Source of the DNA: Ambrosia x helenae
Taxonomy: Eukaryota; Streptophyta; Magnoliopsida; Asterales; Asteraceae
Reading direction: 5' to 3'
Assembly (NCBI GenBank): GCA_030844895.1
Contig: JAUTDX010000756.1
Location: forward strand, 39,656 to 103,655
DNA length: 64,000 bases
A program made the position numbers and the translations under genes. Below the pieces are notes generated by a model, which ran no database searches, was not told the origin of the DNA, and saw only the letters and a program-made list of their open reading frames with translations. Positions 45,134-55,976 of the stretch are shown in pieces (position 1 is the first letter of the stretch; the number at the start of each line of letters is the position of its first letter).

Positions 45134-45294
45134 CCAAATGACCGTTTTTGTGCCTATTAAAGATTTATGGAAGGCAATGGCAAGTGACATTAGACACATT
45201 GTACCCAAGGTTTTACCGGATATTGTGACTGAAGTCTAGTTGCTTGAAGGAGATAGTGGCTATGGAAGCATGTTGCTCTTCAAATTCTGCCTCG
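45134..45294 (+). pseudogene. Bet v 1 family pseudogene, copy 2 (exon 1 only)
   Basis: The frame reads MTVFVPIKDLWKAMASD, VPKVLPDIVTEV, an in-frame TAG, then LLEGDSGYGSMLLFKFC. It is clearly a sister of the first exon at 42141-42320. The splice donor is destroyed (GATAACT in place of GGTAAGT) and no exon 2 was found downstream. Its 5' end is separated from its upstream region by a ~700-bp insertion. Confidence 0.8.
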
Positions 45295-45400
45295 ATAACT
45301 CCTAATTCATTGTGGGTTTTGTGTTTTTATATAAAAAAACTTTCGTAGGGAAAACTTACTAGACCATATACCAGTTCAGTATTTTTGAACCACGTTTATT

Positions 45401-45711
45401 TGACCAGCCGGTTATAGGTTGGATCTGTTGAACCACAAAACATCAACTAGGAATAGCTATGGTGTTGGTGAGTTAGATAAAGTTTAGGGTAGTAGAAGGT
45501 TAGATGTTCAATCTCTATGGTGTGCAACTACGAAACCTTGAACCGATTCAATGCCGTCCCTTCCCTTCTTTTATCATATAGAAGTTGGTTATACACAACT
45601 CTTTTATAATATTTTTTTTCTTTGATCAAGTTTTAGTTTATACCAACCGGTTATAGGTTGGATCTGTTGAACCACAAAACATCAACTAGGAATAGCTATG
45701 GTGTTGCCACG
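45401..45711. repeat. 65-bp direct repeats, 245 bp apart
   Basis: GGTTATAGGTTGGATCTGTT ... GCTATGGTGTTG occurs at 45401-45465 and 45646-45711, almost identical. After the first copy comes GTGAGTTAG, after the second CCACGTAGG. Confidence 0.8.
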
Positions 45712-46364
45712 TAGGATCATTTTGCCACCTAGGATGCCACGTAGGATCATTTTTGCCACCTAAGCATGCAACGTCAGCATCACAAACGGAGTTAGCCTCA
45801 GTTAGTTTGGGTCCGTTGGTGGCCAATATGTCAAAAGTTGGGACCGGTAGTGGTTATTTTCGTAGTTGAGACTGTTATTGGCCAATAGTCAATAGTTGGA
45901 ATTATTTATTTCTATTACTCCTATAAAAATTAATAATTTATTTTCATATTTTGTTTTAAGGGGTATCGGATTTTAATAATCTAAACTTTCACTCATTGGC
46001 CGGTAATAATCTGTACTTCAAAAATTCCCAACAGAGATCCCAACTTTCAACGTATTGACCGACAATGAACCTTTGTTAACTGAGAACTAACTCAATCAGA
46101 TTAGACTAAGAAATTAGACAAGAACGAATTTGATTTGTTTGAGATGTAACAGGACGTCTTTTGTTATGGGTCAGTCAACCAAGTTTTGGATCAGATCCAT
46201 ACCAAACATGTACAGTTAATCGGATCTGGGCCCAATATTGAATAATTTGATTACTTGTTTCTCAATTGGACACAAGCCCAATAAATACTAATCATTAAAT
46301 TTAAAACATTAAGCCCACTTGATGTTGGTTAGTCAGGCCCAAAGTCATCTTATATTATTGTATA
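45712..46364. other. Mutator-type end relict and AT-rich DNA
   Basis: The sequence from 45959, GGGGTATCGGATTTTAATAA, is the same kind of terminus as the MULE at 498 and the relict at 28186-28302. Repeated GCCACGTAGGATCATTTTTGCC words precede it. Partner ends are not resolved. Confidence 0.45.
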
Positions 46365-48789
46365 TCTATGTTACCTTATTAAAGAGGAGACATGTCTAGA
46401 AAAATAATTATACCCTATTTTTAAGATGGCATACAAAGAGTCATAACTATAATCCTATAACTTTTACCATTTTCTTCTATCTATGCCCTTATGTACAAGT
46501 CACTAATACAACTTGTACAACCTTTCATCTTTTGGTTCCTAGAGACTTTGATGAACAAAAGTCTACTGCAACTCATCCCTTGCTGTTTTTGTAACCATCC
46601 CTTTAACCAGCTCTTAAATGCACCTTTTAATCTCTTGAATGGAGTCGAGAAACACTTCATTTCCCCAATTCAATCATAACACCACACTAATACTCATTTA
46701 TAACATTCAATTCATCCTCCTCTCGATTTATCATATTTTATAATTTGGAAAGATAGGTCACCCCTCTAGATTCTAGAGTCTAGACCATCACCGGACGCCG
46801 CCCCCTACATTGCTTCCAGTATCAAGTGACGATAGTGTTTCAATCAAGCGACAAAAGATGTTTGTCTTCGAGCAAGCGATGGGCTTGACAGGGAAAAGGT
46901 GAATTAGTTATAATTTTGGAATGATACATAATACTTTGTTCTAACATTGAATTTGTGACAATGTGTTTCCTTTTTTCTAAGGTTTACAGGCTTAACAATG
47001 ATGACAACGTGATATATTCTCAATTCCCATGAGAGAGGTATCTTCAATGTTAGCAAGCATTTGAACATTTATTTTGATGATTCAATATGATATATTATGA
47101 GATTATAACTTAAGCTTTGTATTGCTTTATCTATGTAAGTTGATCTGGCTGTGAGTTCTATTTTAATCTTATAAAACTTATTGATGCAAGTCCAGGTCCT
47201 TTTGAGAAATGATTACAATCAACACACTGATACCGCAGTTTGAAATTTTAGTCAAAGTTTAGTTTCATTTTTTTTTTGCTTAACATGTTTCAAGATTAGA
47301 CTGAAAACTATGTGAAAAAGTTTTCAATTTTGAACTTTATATAACTGGGCCTACACACAAACTCAGATCATGAGAAAATCTAATATGCGTGGATTGAAAT
47401 TCTTTAATGTACTAATAAAATAACATATGTAAATTGGTTTATACGGAGGAGAGTAATGCCTCTGGTTTGTCATGCATTGTTTGTGTGCTACTGTATTTTA
47501 ATCCAACCATGAGCCATATGTTTATTTGTGTAGAGAAATGCCACCCCTGCTTCTCTATTGTATGGTTATTTAAAAGAATGCATCAAAACTAATAAAAGAA
47601 AAGACCTGTTGCATGGTTTGCAAGAGGGTCTGAAGGTTCACCATCAGCAGAAGCAGAAGCTTCAAGGCACTTTCCTTGTGATAGGTGAAATAGACTAAGT
47701 ATCATGATAGGATAAAAGGGGTTGGGTTGGTTTTACTCGTCGAGCCCATTTTTAAATTACAACTCATAACCATAACATTTTTTATGCTTATTATAGTTGT
47801 TTTTAAGTAGTCATCCTATTTTTTTTAATTAAAGAATAGTTGGACGTAAACACTTTTTTTTATTATTAAAGTTCCCTTTCTATTGAAGGTGTTAATTTAC
47901 TAATATCAATTGTCCTATAGGTTTCTTTTGATAATAACCCTTATTGTATGACAAGTTGAAATGGTTTGTTATGAGATCTATGATGTTCGTTTGCACCGGT
48001 TAAATATGACTGATGAGGTCGGGATGATTTGGTGGACCCGTGTAGAACTTGAGTGAAGATACCATCCTGGCGTGGGCGCGTGGCAGGGCTGTAGGCCAGT
48101 TGGTGTTCATTGGTAACCTCCCTTGCAGCCATTATGGCCTCATAATTCTGCATAATCTGAACCTCGCAACATCACTTTCCAAACCATAACATCAAGGTGA
48201 TCACAGGTAGTCACGGTAAAGATGAGATATATGCAATGCTTGAAACTGCTCAACGGATCCAAATGAGACTGCAAAGGGCTTATTTCTTAAGGTAATCTTT
48301 TATCCTTTGATTTCTTATGTCTGTCAAGTGGTATATTCCAGGAATCGGCTCAACATCTCTTGGTGGACTGCTTGTTTTCCCGGATTATATGGTGGCAGGT
48401 TTGAGTGTGGGTAAAATCCCAGTGCAAATTCTTTTCACATGGTTCCAGAATATTCTGGTAATTTAGATGCGAACAAAACTAATCTTCAGATTATCTGGAT
48501 AGCCCCACCCTGAATTTTAATTTAATGTTACTAAACTATACTGTCTTGCATTGTAATAATTGTTATGTACCCATTTAAAATTTTCAAAATATATATTTCT
48601 AAGCTTCAAATTTTAATAACTTGTATGGTTGTATTAATGTCTTACAGCCTACTATTGAATTGTTGTTTCTTACATATTTACATCACCATAACATATCATC
48701 CAAATGCCACACACACACACCACAAACTTTAGCAACTACGAGGCACTAAAACAATTGCACCCGCCGCATCGCGCGGGCTAACCCACTAG
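46365..48789 (+). mobile_element. Candidate non-autonomous Helitron, 2.4 kb
   Basis: The right end has a stem CCCGC ... GCGGG, then TAACCCACTAG followed by T, a good Helitron 3' end. The left end, A then TCTATGTTACCTTATTAAAG, fits a Helitron 5' end but is less certain. Inside, 48339-48400 (+) reads ESAQHLLVDCLFSRIIWWQ, resembling a LINE zf-RVT piece, and a reverse-strand stretch near 47610-47690 has protein-like composition. No Rep/helicase. Confidence 0.5.
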
Positions 48790-49369
48790 TATATACAATT
48801 ACCAAATCCTTTGCAATAGTGCTTTAACGTTTCCGTTAAACTTGAAGGCAAGTGTTTAAAATAAGTCAACAATCTCATTCTAATCCATTGCACCACACTT
48901 TCTTCCTTTCTCTAAAATCATAGCACTCCTTCCTTGGTTATCTCTCTCTATCTAAAATCACATCCACAGTTAAGTCTCTCTCGCAAATCACTGGGTGGTG
49001 CTACTTGGTGGTGGTTGTGTTATCTCTTCGTCGCAAAACCCTAGCCGTCACGGTGGACGGTTAGATAATGGTGGCGGTTTGACCGATAAAAGAAACAGGG
49101 AAGATAAACCGCCATTGTTTTGAGGTGGTGGGTGCAGGTGTTTTCTTGGCTACTGGTCGTAATCGGGGTGAGAGGGAGGATGGTTTATGGTGGTGGTGGC
49201 TGAGTTTCTAAAGACAGGGGAGCTGTGGTGGCGTGATGGTGCCGGAGAACGCGGCGATGGTTGTGAATCAACCTAAACAATCAACTTGGCCAGTACATCT
49301 CAGTTTGCTTTTCGTGTTATTGTACTAGCAAATATCAACGTCGTGGGGATTAACTAATAACCGGCAAAC

Positions 49370-49407
49370 GTCGACGTCCCGGCGCGAAGCGAGGGGTAAT
49401 AATCTAG
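49370..49407 (+). mobile_element. Helitron-type 3' terminus
   Basis: A stem-like CCCGGCGCGAAGCGAGGGG is followed by TAATAATCTAG and T. The start of this element was not identified; the stretch 48790-49369 has no recognised gene. Confidence 0.4.
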
Positions 49408-49695
49408 TTATTATTATTTATTAACAGGCACATTTATAAATACAAACCAATGTAACACTTGATCTTATTCAATTAAAACGAGCATGCACTCATGCATCTT
49501 CTAACTCGATTAATTTTTAATGAGATTAATTTGGTTAACAAGTTAATCCAACATCACCAAAATATATTGATAACACTAAAATTACTAACACTTAATTTCT
49601 TGTCTGTATTGGATTTAATGATGATATCCTTATGGGCAATTTTGCCAAATCTCTCCATGTGCTGACGAACGCACACTGAAATGCTAGCGGTTATC

Positions 49696-51166
49696 TGATG
49701 TAGTTGTCGTGGGCTAAAAAAACACGTATTTATGACTTAAATACCTATACTAGTATGATAAGTAAGGTCATCTCCACAAGGGATACATGGTTAATATGTT
49801 TTTGGAAATTAAATTAATAAACCACTTATCTTGATTTTGGGTTTTGTTTGATTGAAAGTAAGTAAACAATTAAAAACGAAAAAGTTATCAGATTTAGAAA
49901 AGCAAATTCCTCTCGGGATCTAGGTTACAGTTTCACACAAACTCAGTTAATTACTAAACACCACATAGACATTGCCTTGGGATTTCTAAGTTGAATTAAC
50001 AACTAAAGACAGTTTTTAATAACAACCGTACGATCTCGTTATCCGTTCACAAACACCAATTACCAACCTGCTAACAATGCAAGAAATTGCCAGTACGTTT
50101 AGTAAAAGATAAATAACTCAAACATAAGCAAATGTTTCATCAATTCAAAAACAAGTGGTCAAGTTATACCAATTTAAAACTTAAATAAACAGAGTCGAAT
50201 GTAAGAAAAACTAACAACCATTCACCCTGAAAAGTTACAGAGTGTTTAGCTGCTCATGTTCGTCATTACAGCTTCAATATTTGTCTTGAATTGATCTGGA
50301 ATGAAGGTTCTTGATTTGGGTCTCCCAAAAGCTGTTGTGTATCGATCCCCCCATTTCCAAACAGTTGCCTAGGTTTTGATGGGAATTTTGGGCTTTTTAT
50401 GGTGTAACACCCCGCCCCTCTCACCACCAATATTGTCCGCTTTGCCCATCCAGAGCTCACAACGGCACAGGAGTGGCTCTGATACCATCTGTAACACCCC
50501 GCCCCTCTCACCACCAATATTGTCCGCTTTGCCCATCCAGAGCTCACGGATTTGTTTTTGGGTGCCCAAGTGGAGACTTCCCAGGAGGTCACCCATCCTG
50601 GAATTTCTCCCACCTGAGCACGCTTAACTGTGGAGTTCTCCTCTCATCCACTAACATTAAGCCCCAAAACGCGTTGGTGATTTAAGAGGCAAGACATTAC
50701 TTATGAACCAAGGATCTCTCCTGGCCACGGCCGATGTGGGATTTTCCTGGGGTGTCACATATGGGCTTTAAGGGTTCCTTGCGCCCTATGAATAACTTTA
50801 AGACTTCCTCGTTGGGCGTGGATAACTCAAATAAACGCGAGGGTAATAAGGATAAATAGTTCGATTCATTAAGGGCAGCTTAGTCATTTTGTACCCATTT
50901 TTGTTATTCGCGGGGCGCGAATAACTCTTCAGGAAATTCGCGGGGCGTAGATAACGCCTGTGCCAGGTTTTGTTCTCTTTTTATTTGGATTCATCCGTAC
51001 ACTCGTTTCATCTTCAATTAAGCTCGTTTCTCCTTAATTAAGTATGTGAACACCTGTCATGCACATATGCTTGAATAAGTATCTAAGACGTACTAAAAAT
51101 ACATGACAAATGATCCAAAACTAAACAAAACCGATGAATAAATGTGATGCATTTGGCAACACATCA
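49696..51166. mobile_element. Solo LTR interrupted by a Cassandra element
   Basis: The segment begins TGATGTAGTTG and ends CAACACATCA, with TG...CA and short inverted ends. A perfect 5-bp duplication, TTATC, lies at 49691-49695 and 51167-51171. Removing the nested Cassandra leaves about 1.1 kb. There is no internal domain or PBS beside it, so it is a solo LTR. Confidence 0.82.
50403..50759 (-). mobile_element. Cassandra-type TRIM with 5S-like LTR
   Basis: On the reverse strand a complete ~270-bp LTR (50490-50759) opens TGTGACACCCCAGG and ends GGGGTGTTACA. It carries 5S rRNA-like sequence: ACTCCACAGTTAAGCGTG and GATGGGTGACCTCCTGGG. A primer site GGTATCAGAGCC follows at once, complementary to initiator-Met tRNA. 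Only about 14 bp of internal sequence and the last ~58 bp of the other LTR (50403-50460) remain. The exact 5-bp duplication TATGG is at 50398-50402 and 50760-50764. Structure and 5S content identify Cassandra. Confidence 0.9.
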
Positions 51167-51328
51167 TTATCCTGCCTGTGATCCACGAGGTGAAGCTTCA
51201 CACCAACTACTACATGGTTGGCATCGGATGTTACTTGAATAATTTAACATGTCCACACTAGCTATTAGCAACACTGATACACAATGAGCTTATGAACACA
51301 AAATTTATGTGAGGCTATAACGAACCAC

Positions 51329-51608
51329 TAGGGCCGGCTCAAAAAATTTGAGGCCTAAAAGGCAGATAATAAGACTGGACCCTTTACGTAAAAAAATGAA
51401 GAAGAAAGAAAAAAAATTATATTAGATCATATGATTCAAACATTATCTCTGTGTGTACATAATTATAAATCTTAAACATTAATGTCAACAATCTTAAAAC
51501 CAAAATTGGGTATGTATAATTTAACTTCTAGAATTTGTGGCCTTCAGAAAGTGGAGGCCCAAAGGCCAAAGCTCTTGCTTTATTTCACTCCCCTTTGAGC
51601 CGACTCTA
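51329..51608. mobile_element. hAT-type MITE, 280 bp
   Basis: The left end TAGGGCCGGCTCAAA and the complement of the right end (TAGAGTCGGCTCAAA) are inverted repeats. The left flank CGAACCAC (51321-51328) matches CCAACCAC on the right (7 of 8). The right flank is now split by the LTR element: CCAAC at 51609-51613, complete CCAACCAC at 54421-54428. Confidence 0.82.
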
Positions 51609-51613
51609 CCAAC

Positions 51614-52213
51614 TGTTGGCCCAGAATTAATTTGCAGTGGATATGTGTCAATCAAACAAACAAAATCAATGAAGAACAATAGAACAAACAATCGAATAAA
51701 CTTAAATTATATTAGGAATATGTTTCGGATAGAACTTTTGGATACAAAGACAATAGAACTTTGGAATTTTTCTTGGTAACCAGAAATGTAATGCGACATC
51801 ATCTATTTATATGTTGTGAAGAATCATGTATTGAATGACAGTTTTCTGTTGAAGCATTGTGTCAGTTAACTGCCACCGATTCATTTTGCCGCCAAATAAC
51901 TGTAGGGGTAGTTTGGTCCTTTTACATCTTGTCCCGCTTCTTTTTGAGTATGCTGCTGCATTCTTGCTTCATGTTGTTTCTGTTCTTTGCAGCCTATTTC
52001 TTTTGTCTTTGTGTCCGTTTGTTGTAGCCTAGATATCTTTGTCGTGATCTTTCTTGTTGCAGCCATGTTCCCATCCATCTTGACCCATATACTAACTATT
52101 ATAACTTAATAATGTTTAGCATCTATATCTACTAACATATATACAAATACACAAATAATATGTTCAAATGTACATAACAAACAGAAATATAAAGTTATAT
52201 TTATATTCTAACA
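51614..52213 (-). repeat. 3' LTR of the ARID element
   Basis: 600 bp, about 98% identical by eye to the other LTR. The 65-codon reverse ORF inside (51881-52078) recurs in the other LTR at 54088-54285; nothing else supports it as a gene. Confidence 0.9.
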
Positions 52214-52220
52214 CCCTCCC

Positions 52221-53635
52221 TTAAATATAACTTGGCTTCATGGATGATCTTGGTAGGGTGTCCATTGTTTCCTTCAATGCCTTTTCCACTTGAGAGAAGT
52301 CGAACTTGCGCTTCTTGATTGATTGATTTGCTGATTCCCAATCTCCTCCCATGTAGAGAGCATAATCTTCATGCATTGTTGTTGAATTTTGGTGAAGTAA
52401 ATTCATAAGTTGTGTTACTAAACCGGTTTCTCTAACTTCTCTACATCCAACACCATTCTTTTCTTCCTTATTTGCAATGTTTAGGGCTGCTTTGTACACT
52501 TGGTATTGCCACTCCAAAACATCCAAATACTTAGCATAAAGAATTCTTAGTATATCCTTGTCTTCATAATTCATTCCTAATTCTTTTGCTATCACCACCC
52601 AAATATTATATTTTGATACTCTTTCATGTCCTCCCTCTCTCTTAACAAATACGTATAGATCAAATAGATTCACTTTCTTTCCTTGTTCTACGAGGGTGGG
52701 ATTGGACGGTTAGGAACTTTTAGATAAAAGTTCAAAAACCAATCAACCATTCGAAGGAAATGATCCTTCAATAAATCCCTATGAGCCCATGGGTATTTTA
52801 AGTGATCTATTATGTCCAAAAATTCAATGCACTTTTCTATGGAATCTATTTCTAGATCATGAACCGATTCTTCCATTCTTTTTATGTTTTGTTCGGAATT
52901 GAGGGACAATTCTTCAAAGTACTCATTTAAGTACTCATTCTTTCTTTGTTCATGTTCATGATCGTCTCCTAGTTCCCTCAATATAGATTCCTTATCATCT
53001 TTGTTATCTTTCAACAACCTAAATTGCATGCTTTCATTTTTGAACATATTTTGGACACTACATGTATTCCCATCAATCTTAACAATGAAACCTTGTAATC
53101 TTAATTGGGGTAGACTTGGAATGTTGTCTTCTAAGTCATTTGAGTAAAATACATTGGGTATTATCAAAGAATTGTTTTCGGCTTCTATACTAATTATACC
53201 CACACCCCTTATAAAGACAAAATCATTCTTAATTCTACTTTCTACACCAAAAGATTTCTTTAGTTTGAGAAAGTATTCAAGGTTTCCACTTATATGATTC
53301 TGAATTTTGGGACTTACATACCAAACTTCTCTCCAAGTACCAAATCCGGATCCTTTAAGAATGTAGTCTTCTTCATTGTGCAATCTTTCTTGAGGGTAGT
53401 AACTTATGCCTGTGTCTATGGCATCTTTTATTAGTTGTGCGCTTTCATCTTTCTCCCTTATGGGGCATGCACTAATGATGTGACCCGGTGTGTGACAATA
53501 GAAGCAAGTTCTTGTCTCTATTCCTCTCCTTTTTAATTCTGCCTGCCTTTTTCTCTACGGTTCCTTTGTGTTACTTTGTAGTGGAATTCGGGATTATAAT
53601 AGGAATTTATCGATTTCTCAGACATGTTGAACAAA
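52221..53635 (-). pseudogene. CCHC - inactive retropepsin-like - ARID protein
   Basis: The ATG at 53635 opens a short basic N-terminus (SEKSINSYYNPEFHYKVTQ). A shift near 53560 leads to a zinc knuckle CFYCHTPGHIISAC (C-x2-C-x4-H-x4-C), as in gag. Next comes a ~100-residue region: WYVSPKIQNHISGNLEYF, RGVGIISIEAENNSLIIPNV, LPQLRLQGFIVK. This resembles the copia protease domain, but the catalytic LDSGAS-type motif is replaced by YVSPKI. A Glu-rich linker follows, then a shift near 52700, then an ARID domain: VNLFDLYVFVKREGGHERVS, WVVIAKELGM and LRILYAKYLDVLEW. ARID domains bind AT-rich DNA. Two or more frameshifts break this copy; the domain order is clear. Confidence 0.8.
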
Positions 53636-53803
53636 TCCGATTGTAATAATCAGACTAAGAATGTTTGAGTGAATGTTTTAACAAGAGGTTCAACAGGAAA
53701 TTCGAAACAGGAATGGTTTGAACACTGCAGGCTTCGAAAAACAGAAAGGAACAGACTTAGACATAAGGTTTCGAAAGGGAATTGATTCGCTTGAATGACA
53801 AAT

Positions 53804-53818
53804 CTGGCTCTGATACCA
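53804..53818 (-). promoter_or_regulatory. Primer-binding site of the ARID element
   Basis: CTGGTATCAGAGCC on the reverse strand, a few bases from the 5' LTR, complementary to the 3' end of initiator methionine tRNA. Confidence 0.85.
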
Positions 53819-53821
53819 GTT

Positions 53822-54420
53822 TGTTGGCCAGAATTAATTTGCAGCGGATATTTGTCAATCAAACAAACAAAATCAATGAAGAACAATAGAACAAACAATC
53901 GAATAAACTGAAATTATATTAGGAATATGTTTCGGATAGAACTTTTGGATACAAAGACCATAGAACTTTGGAATTTTTCTTGGTAACCAGAAATGTAATG
54001 CGACATCATCTATTTATATGTTGTGAAGAATCATGTGTTGAATGACAGCTTTCTGTTGAAGCATTGTGTCTGTTAACTGCCACCGATTCATTTTGCCGCC
54101 AAATAACTGTAGGGGGAGTTTGGTCCTTTTACATCTTGTCCCGCTTCTTTTTGAGTATGCTGCTGCATTCTTGCTTCATGTTGTTTATGTTCTTTCCAGC
54201 CTATTTCTTTTGTCTTTGTGTCCGTTTGTTGTAGCCTAGATATCTTTGTCGTGATCTTTCTTGTTGCAGCCATGTTCCCATCCATCTTGACCCATATACT
54301 AACTATTATAACTTAGTAATGTCTAGCATCTATATCTACTAACATATATACAAATACACAAATAATATGTTCAAATGTACATAACAAACAGAAATATAAA
54401 GTTATATTTATATTCTAACA
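53822..54420 (-). repeat. 5' LTR of the ARID element
   Basis: 599 bp, partner of 51614-52213. The primer site follows on the reverse strand. Confidence 0.9.
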
Positions 54421-54699
54421 CCAACCACTGACCCATAGTTCGGTTATACATTCACTACATTGGATAATATCTTTACAAGGCAGGGAGTATTTCATACCTC
54501 CGACGTATTTTCTCATACGCTTAACCATAGCAAAGCAGATTACTAGCCTACTAGGGGCGGCAGCTTAGCTAGGGACACTCATTAGAATGCACATGGTGAA
54601 AAGAATGATAAAATCTTAAGCAGTTGTATTTTCAATACATAACTAAAAAACATTGACTAATCTCCATCTTCAAAAGGGTGAACCCAGAACAAGTAAAAG

Positions 54700-55085
54700 A
54701 TAAATGCCTAGTTAATTATGTATAAAAATCAGTACATTCACAGTCCTCAAACCTGCACATTTGACATCCAAAACAAACGCAGTATGTGAAACCTTTGTAG
54801 TTTGTTTTCTTGCGGCATCCACTATGTTTTCTAGTTTGGCACGTTTGTACTACTGGAGGCATGTTTCACAAACTTTGCAGGACAATTGAACATTGTTTTC
54901 AACCAAATTTACCATAATTCAGTTTTTATAACAAAAATACAAAACTTGTACGTGGATGTGCAAGGATGTTTTTTCATGCCTCGATTGCAGCCTTGTCTGC
55001 AATGGCGAGTAATGTGGATGCTACTGTCATCACTGACTCTCATGATGCCCACTGAACCTCCAAGCCTGTTGTTTGTGCAATCACA
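54700..55085 (-). pseudogene. ULTRAPETALA-type pseudogene with internal deletion
   Basis: Reverse-strand pieces match the gene at 57937-58831. An exon 1 part reads CTNNRLGGSVGIMRVSDD. An exon 2 start reads PAKFVKHASSSTNVPN and is at once fused by a deletion to exon 3 sequence (SGCRKKTNYKG, YCVCFGCQMCRFEDC). Most of exon 2 and the intron between are lost. A TAG lies at the fusion, the exon 2 acceptor reads CAA in place of CAG, and the N-terminus is absent. Confidence 0.8.
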
Positions 55086-55394
55086 CGCTATGCTTTTAAT
55101 TTTTAAAAATAGAGAGAGAACTTAAAACATGGGGAAGAGTGGTCACTTCAACTTCTTAATTTTCATATAAAAATAGGACTATAAGTAACGTTGATGTCAC
55201 ACAATCAATAAGCCAAACTGTATGCCGCAACTTGACTGGCTTCTTCAAATAGTTAATTGCTAATTAATATCCCTAAAACTATTCTATATAATCTGTTCTC
55301 AGACTAAAAAAAATATGTAATGAAGAATTGAAGAGGATTATGAAAAACTATTTGTTGGAACGCGTATATTGAAAAACTTCTAACAAGTCCAAAG

Positions 55395-55976
55395 ATGATA
55401 ACAACAACAGTACCCAATATATCCCACAAATAATGAACTATGTGTAGGTTCAGGGGAGGGTGAGATGTAGGCAAGTTCTACTTCTATCCGTTGGGATAAA
55501 GAGGTTGCTTCCAGCAAGACCGCAGGCTCCAAAACCAAAATAATCATTCGTCAAAACAGCTAAACACTAAAGAGATATAGGCCACAAAACAACATGGATG
55601 TAAGGCTAACCTATTAAAGTTAAAAACTTAGATAGTAATAACATCACAAAACATAAGGACGTATAAACATAGAAGCCTGGTGACATACACCTGCAAATAC
55701 CACCTTACGAGCATGAAAATCTAATCCCTGAACAACAAAGCTAGGCTACATAAATGTTACCATTAGATGTCCTTAATCTTAATCCTACGTCTCCACGAAC
55801 TCGTATCCTGGACCACGTCGATCAGTGATGTGCAACTCTAGCAAATCTTGCCTAATCCGCTTGTACCAAGTCAAGTTAGGCCTATCTCTACTCCTCCTAC
55901 CCTCCACAGTGAATGTTTCCACTGCTCTAACTGACGTTGTCTGCCTCCTCTTCACATGTCCGAAGTAATAGATGAT
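55395..55976 (-). mobile_element. 5'-truncated RTE-type LINE (3' end)
   Basis: The reverse strand encodes the usual C-terminal stretch of plant RTE-like LINE proteins: YFGHVKRRQTT, VEGRRSRDRPNLTW, then IRQDLLELHITD. It is followed by a 3' tail with GCTGGAAGCAACCTCTTTAT, CATCTCACCCTCCCC and a closing GTTGTTGTTATC repeat. There is no RT core or endonuclease. It lies between the two ULTRAPETALA copies. Confidence 0.75.

Larger units (their letters stand above)
51614..54420 (-). mobile_element. LTR retrotransposon carrying CCHC and ARID domains (non-autonomous)
   Basis: Two LTRs of about 600 bp (51614-52213 and 53822-54420) differ at roughly a dozen positions, starting TGTTGGCC and ending TTCTAACA. 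The 5-bp duplication CCAAC is exact (51609-51613 and 54421-54425). The element runs leftward: the 5' LTR is the right one. The primer site GGTATCAGAGCC lies next to it (53804-53818), and a polypurine tract (AAGGGAGGG) sits by the other LTR. The 1.6-kb interior encodes one protein with CCHC, protease-like and ARID parts and no RT, RNase H or integrase. It must use enzymes from another copia-like element. High LTR identity implies a recent insertion. Confidence 0.9.

Noticed and set aside
50376..50685. 5S rRNA gene or tRNA gene at the Cassandra site
   Set aside because: Only the promoter-like part of 5S is present, embedded in an LTR with a primer site and target duplication; it is not a 5S gene.
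51881..52078. 65-codon reverse ORF repeated at 54088-54285
   Set aside because: It is present in both LTRs simply because the LTRs are duplicates; no family match and no independent support.
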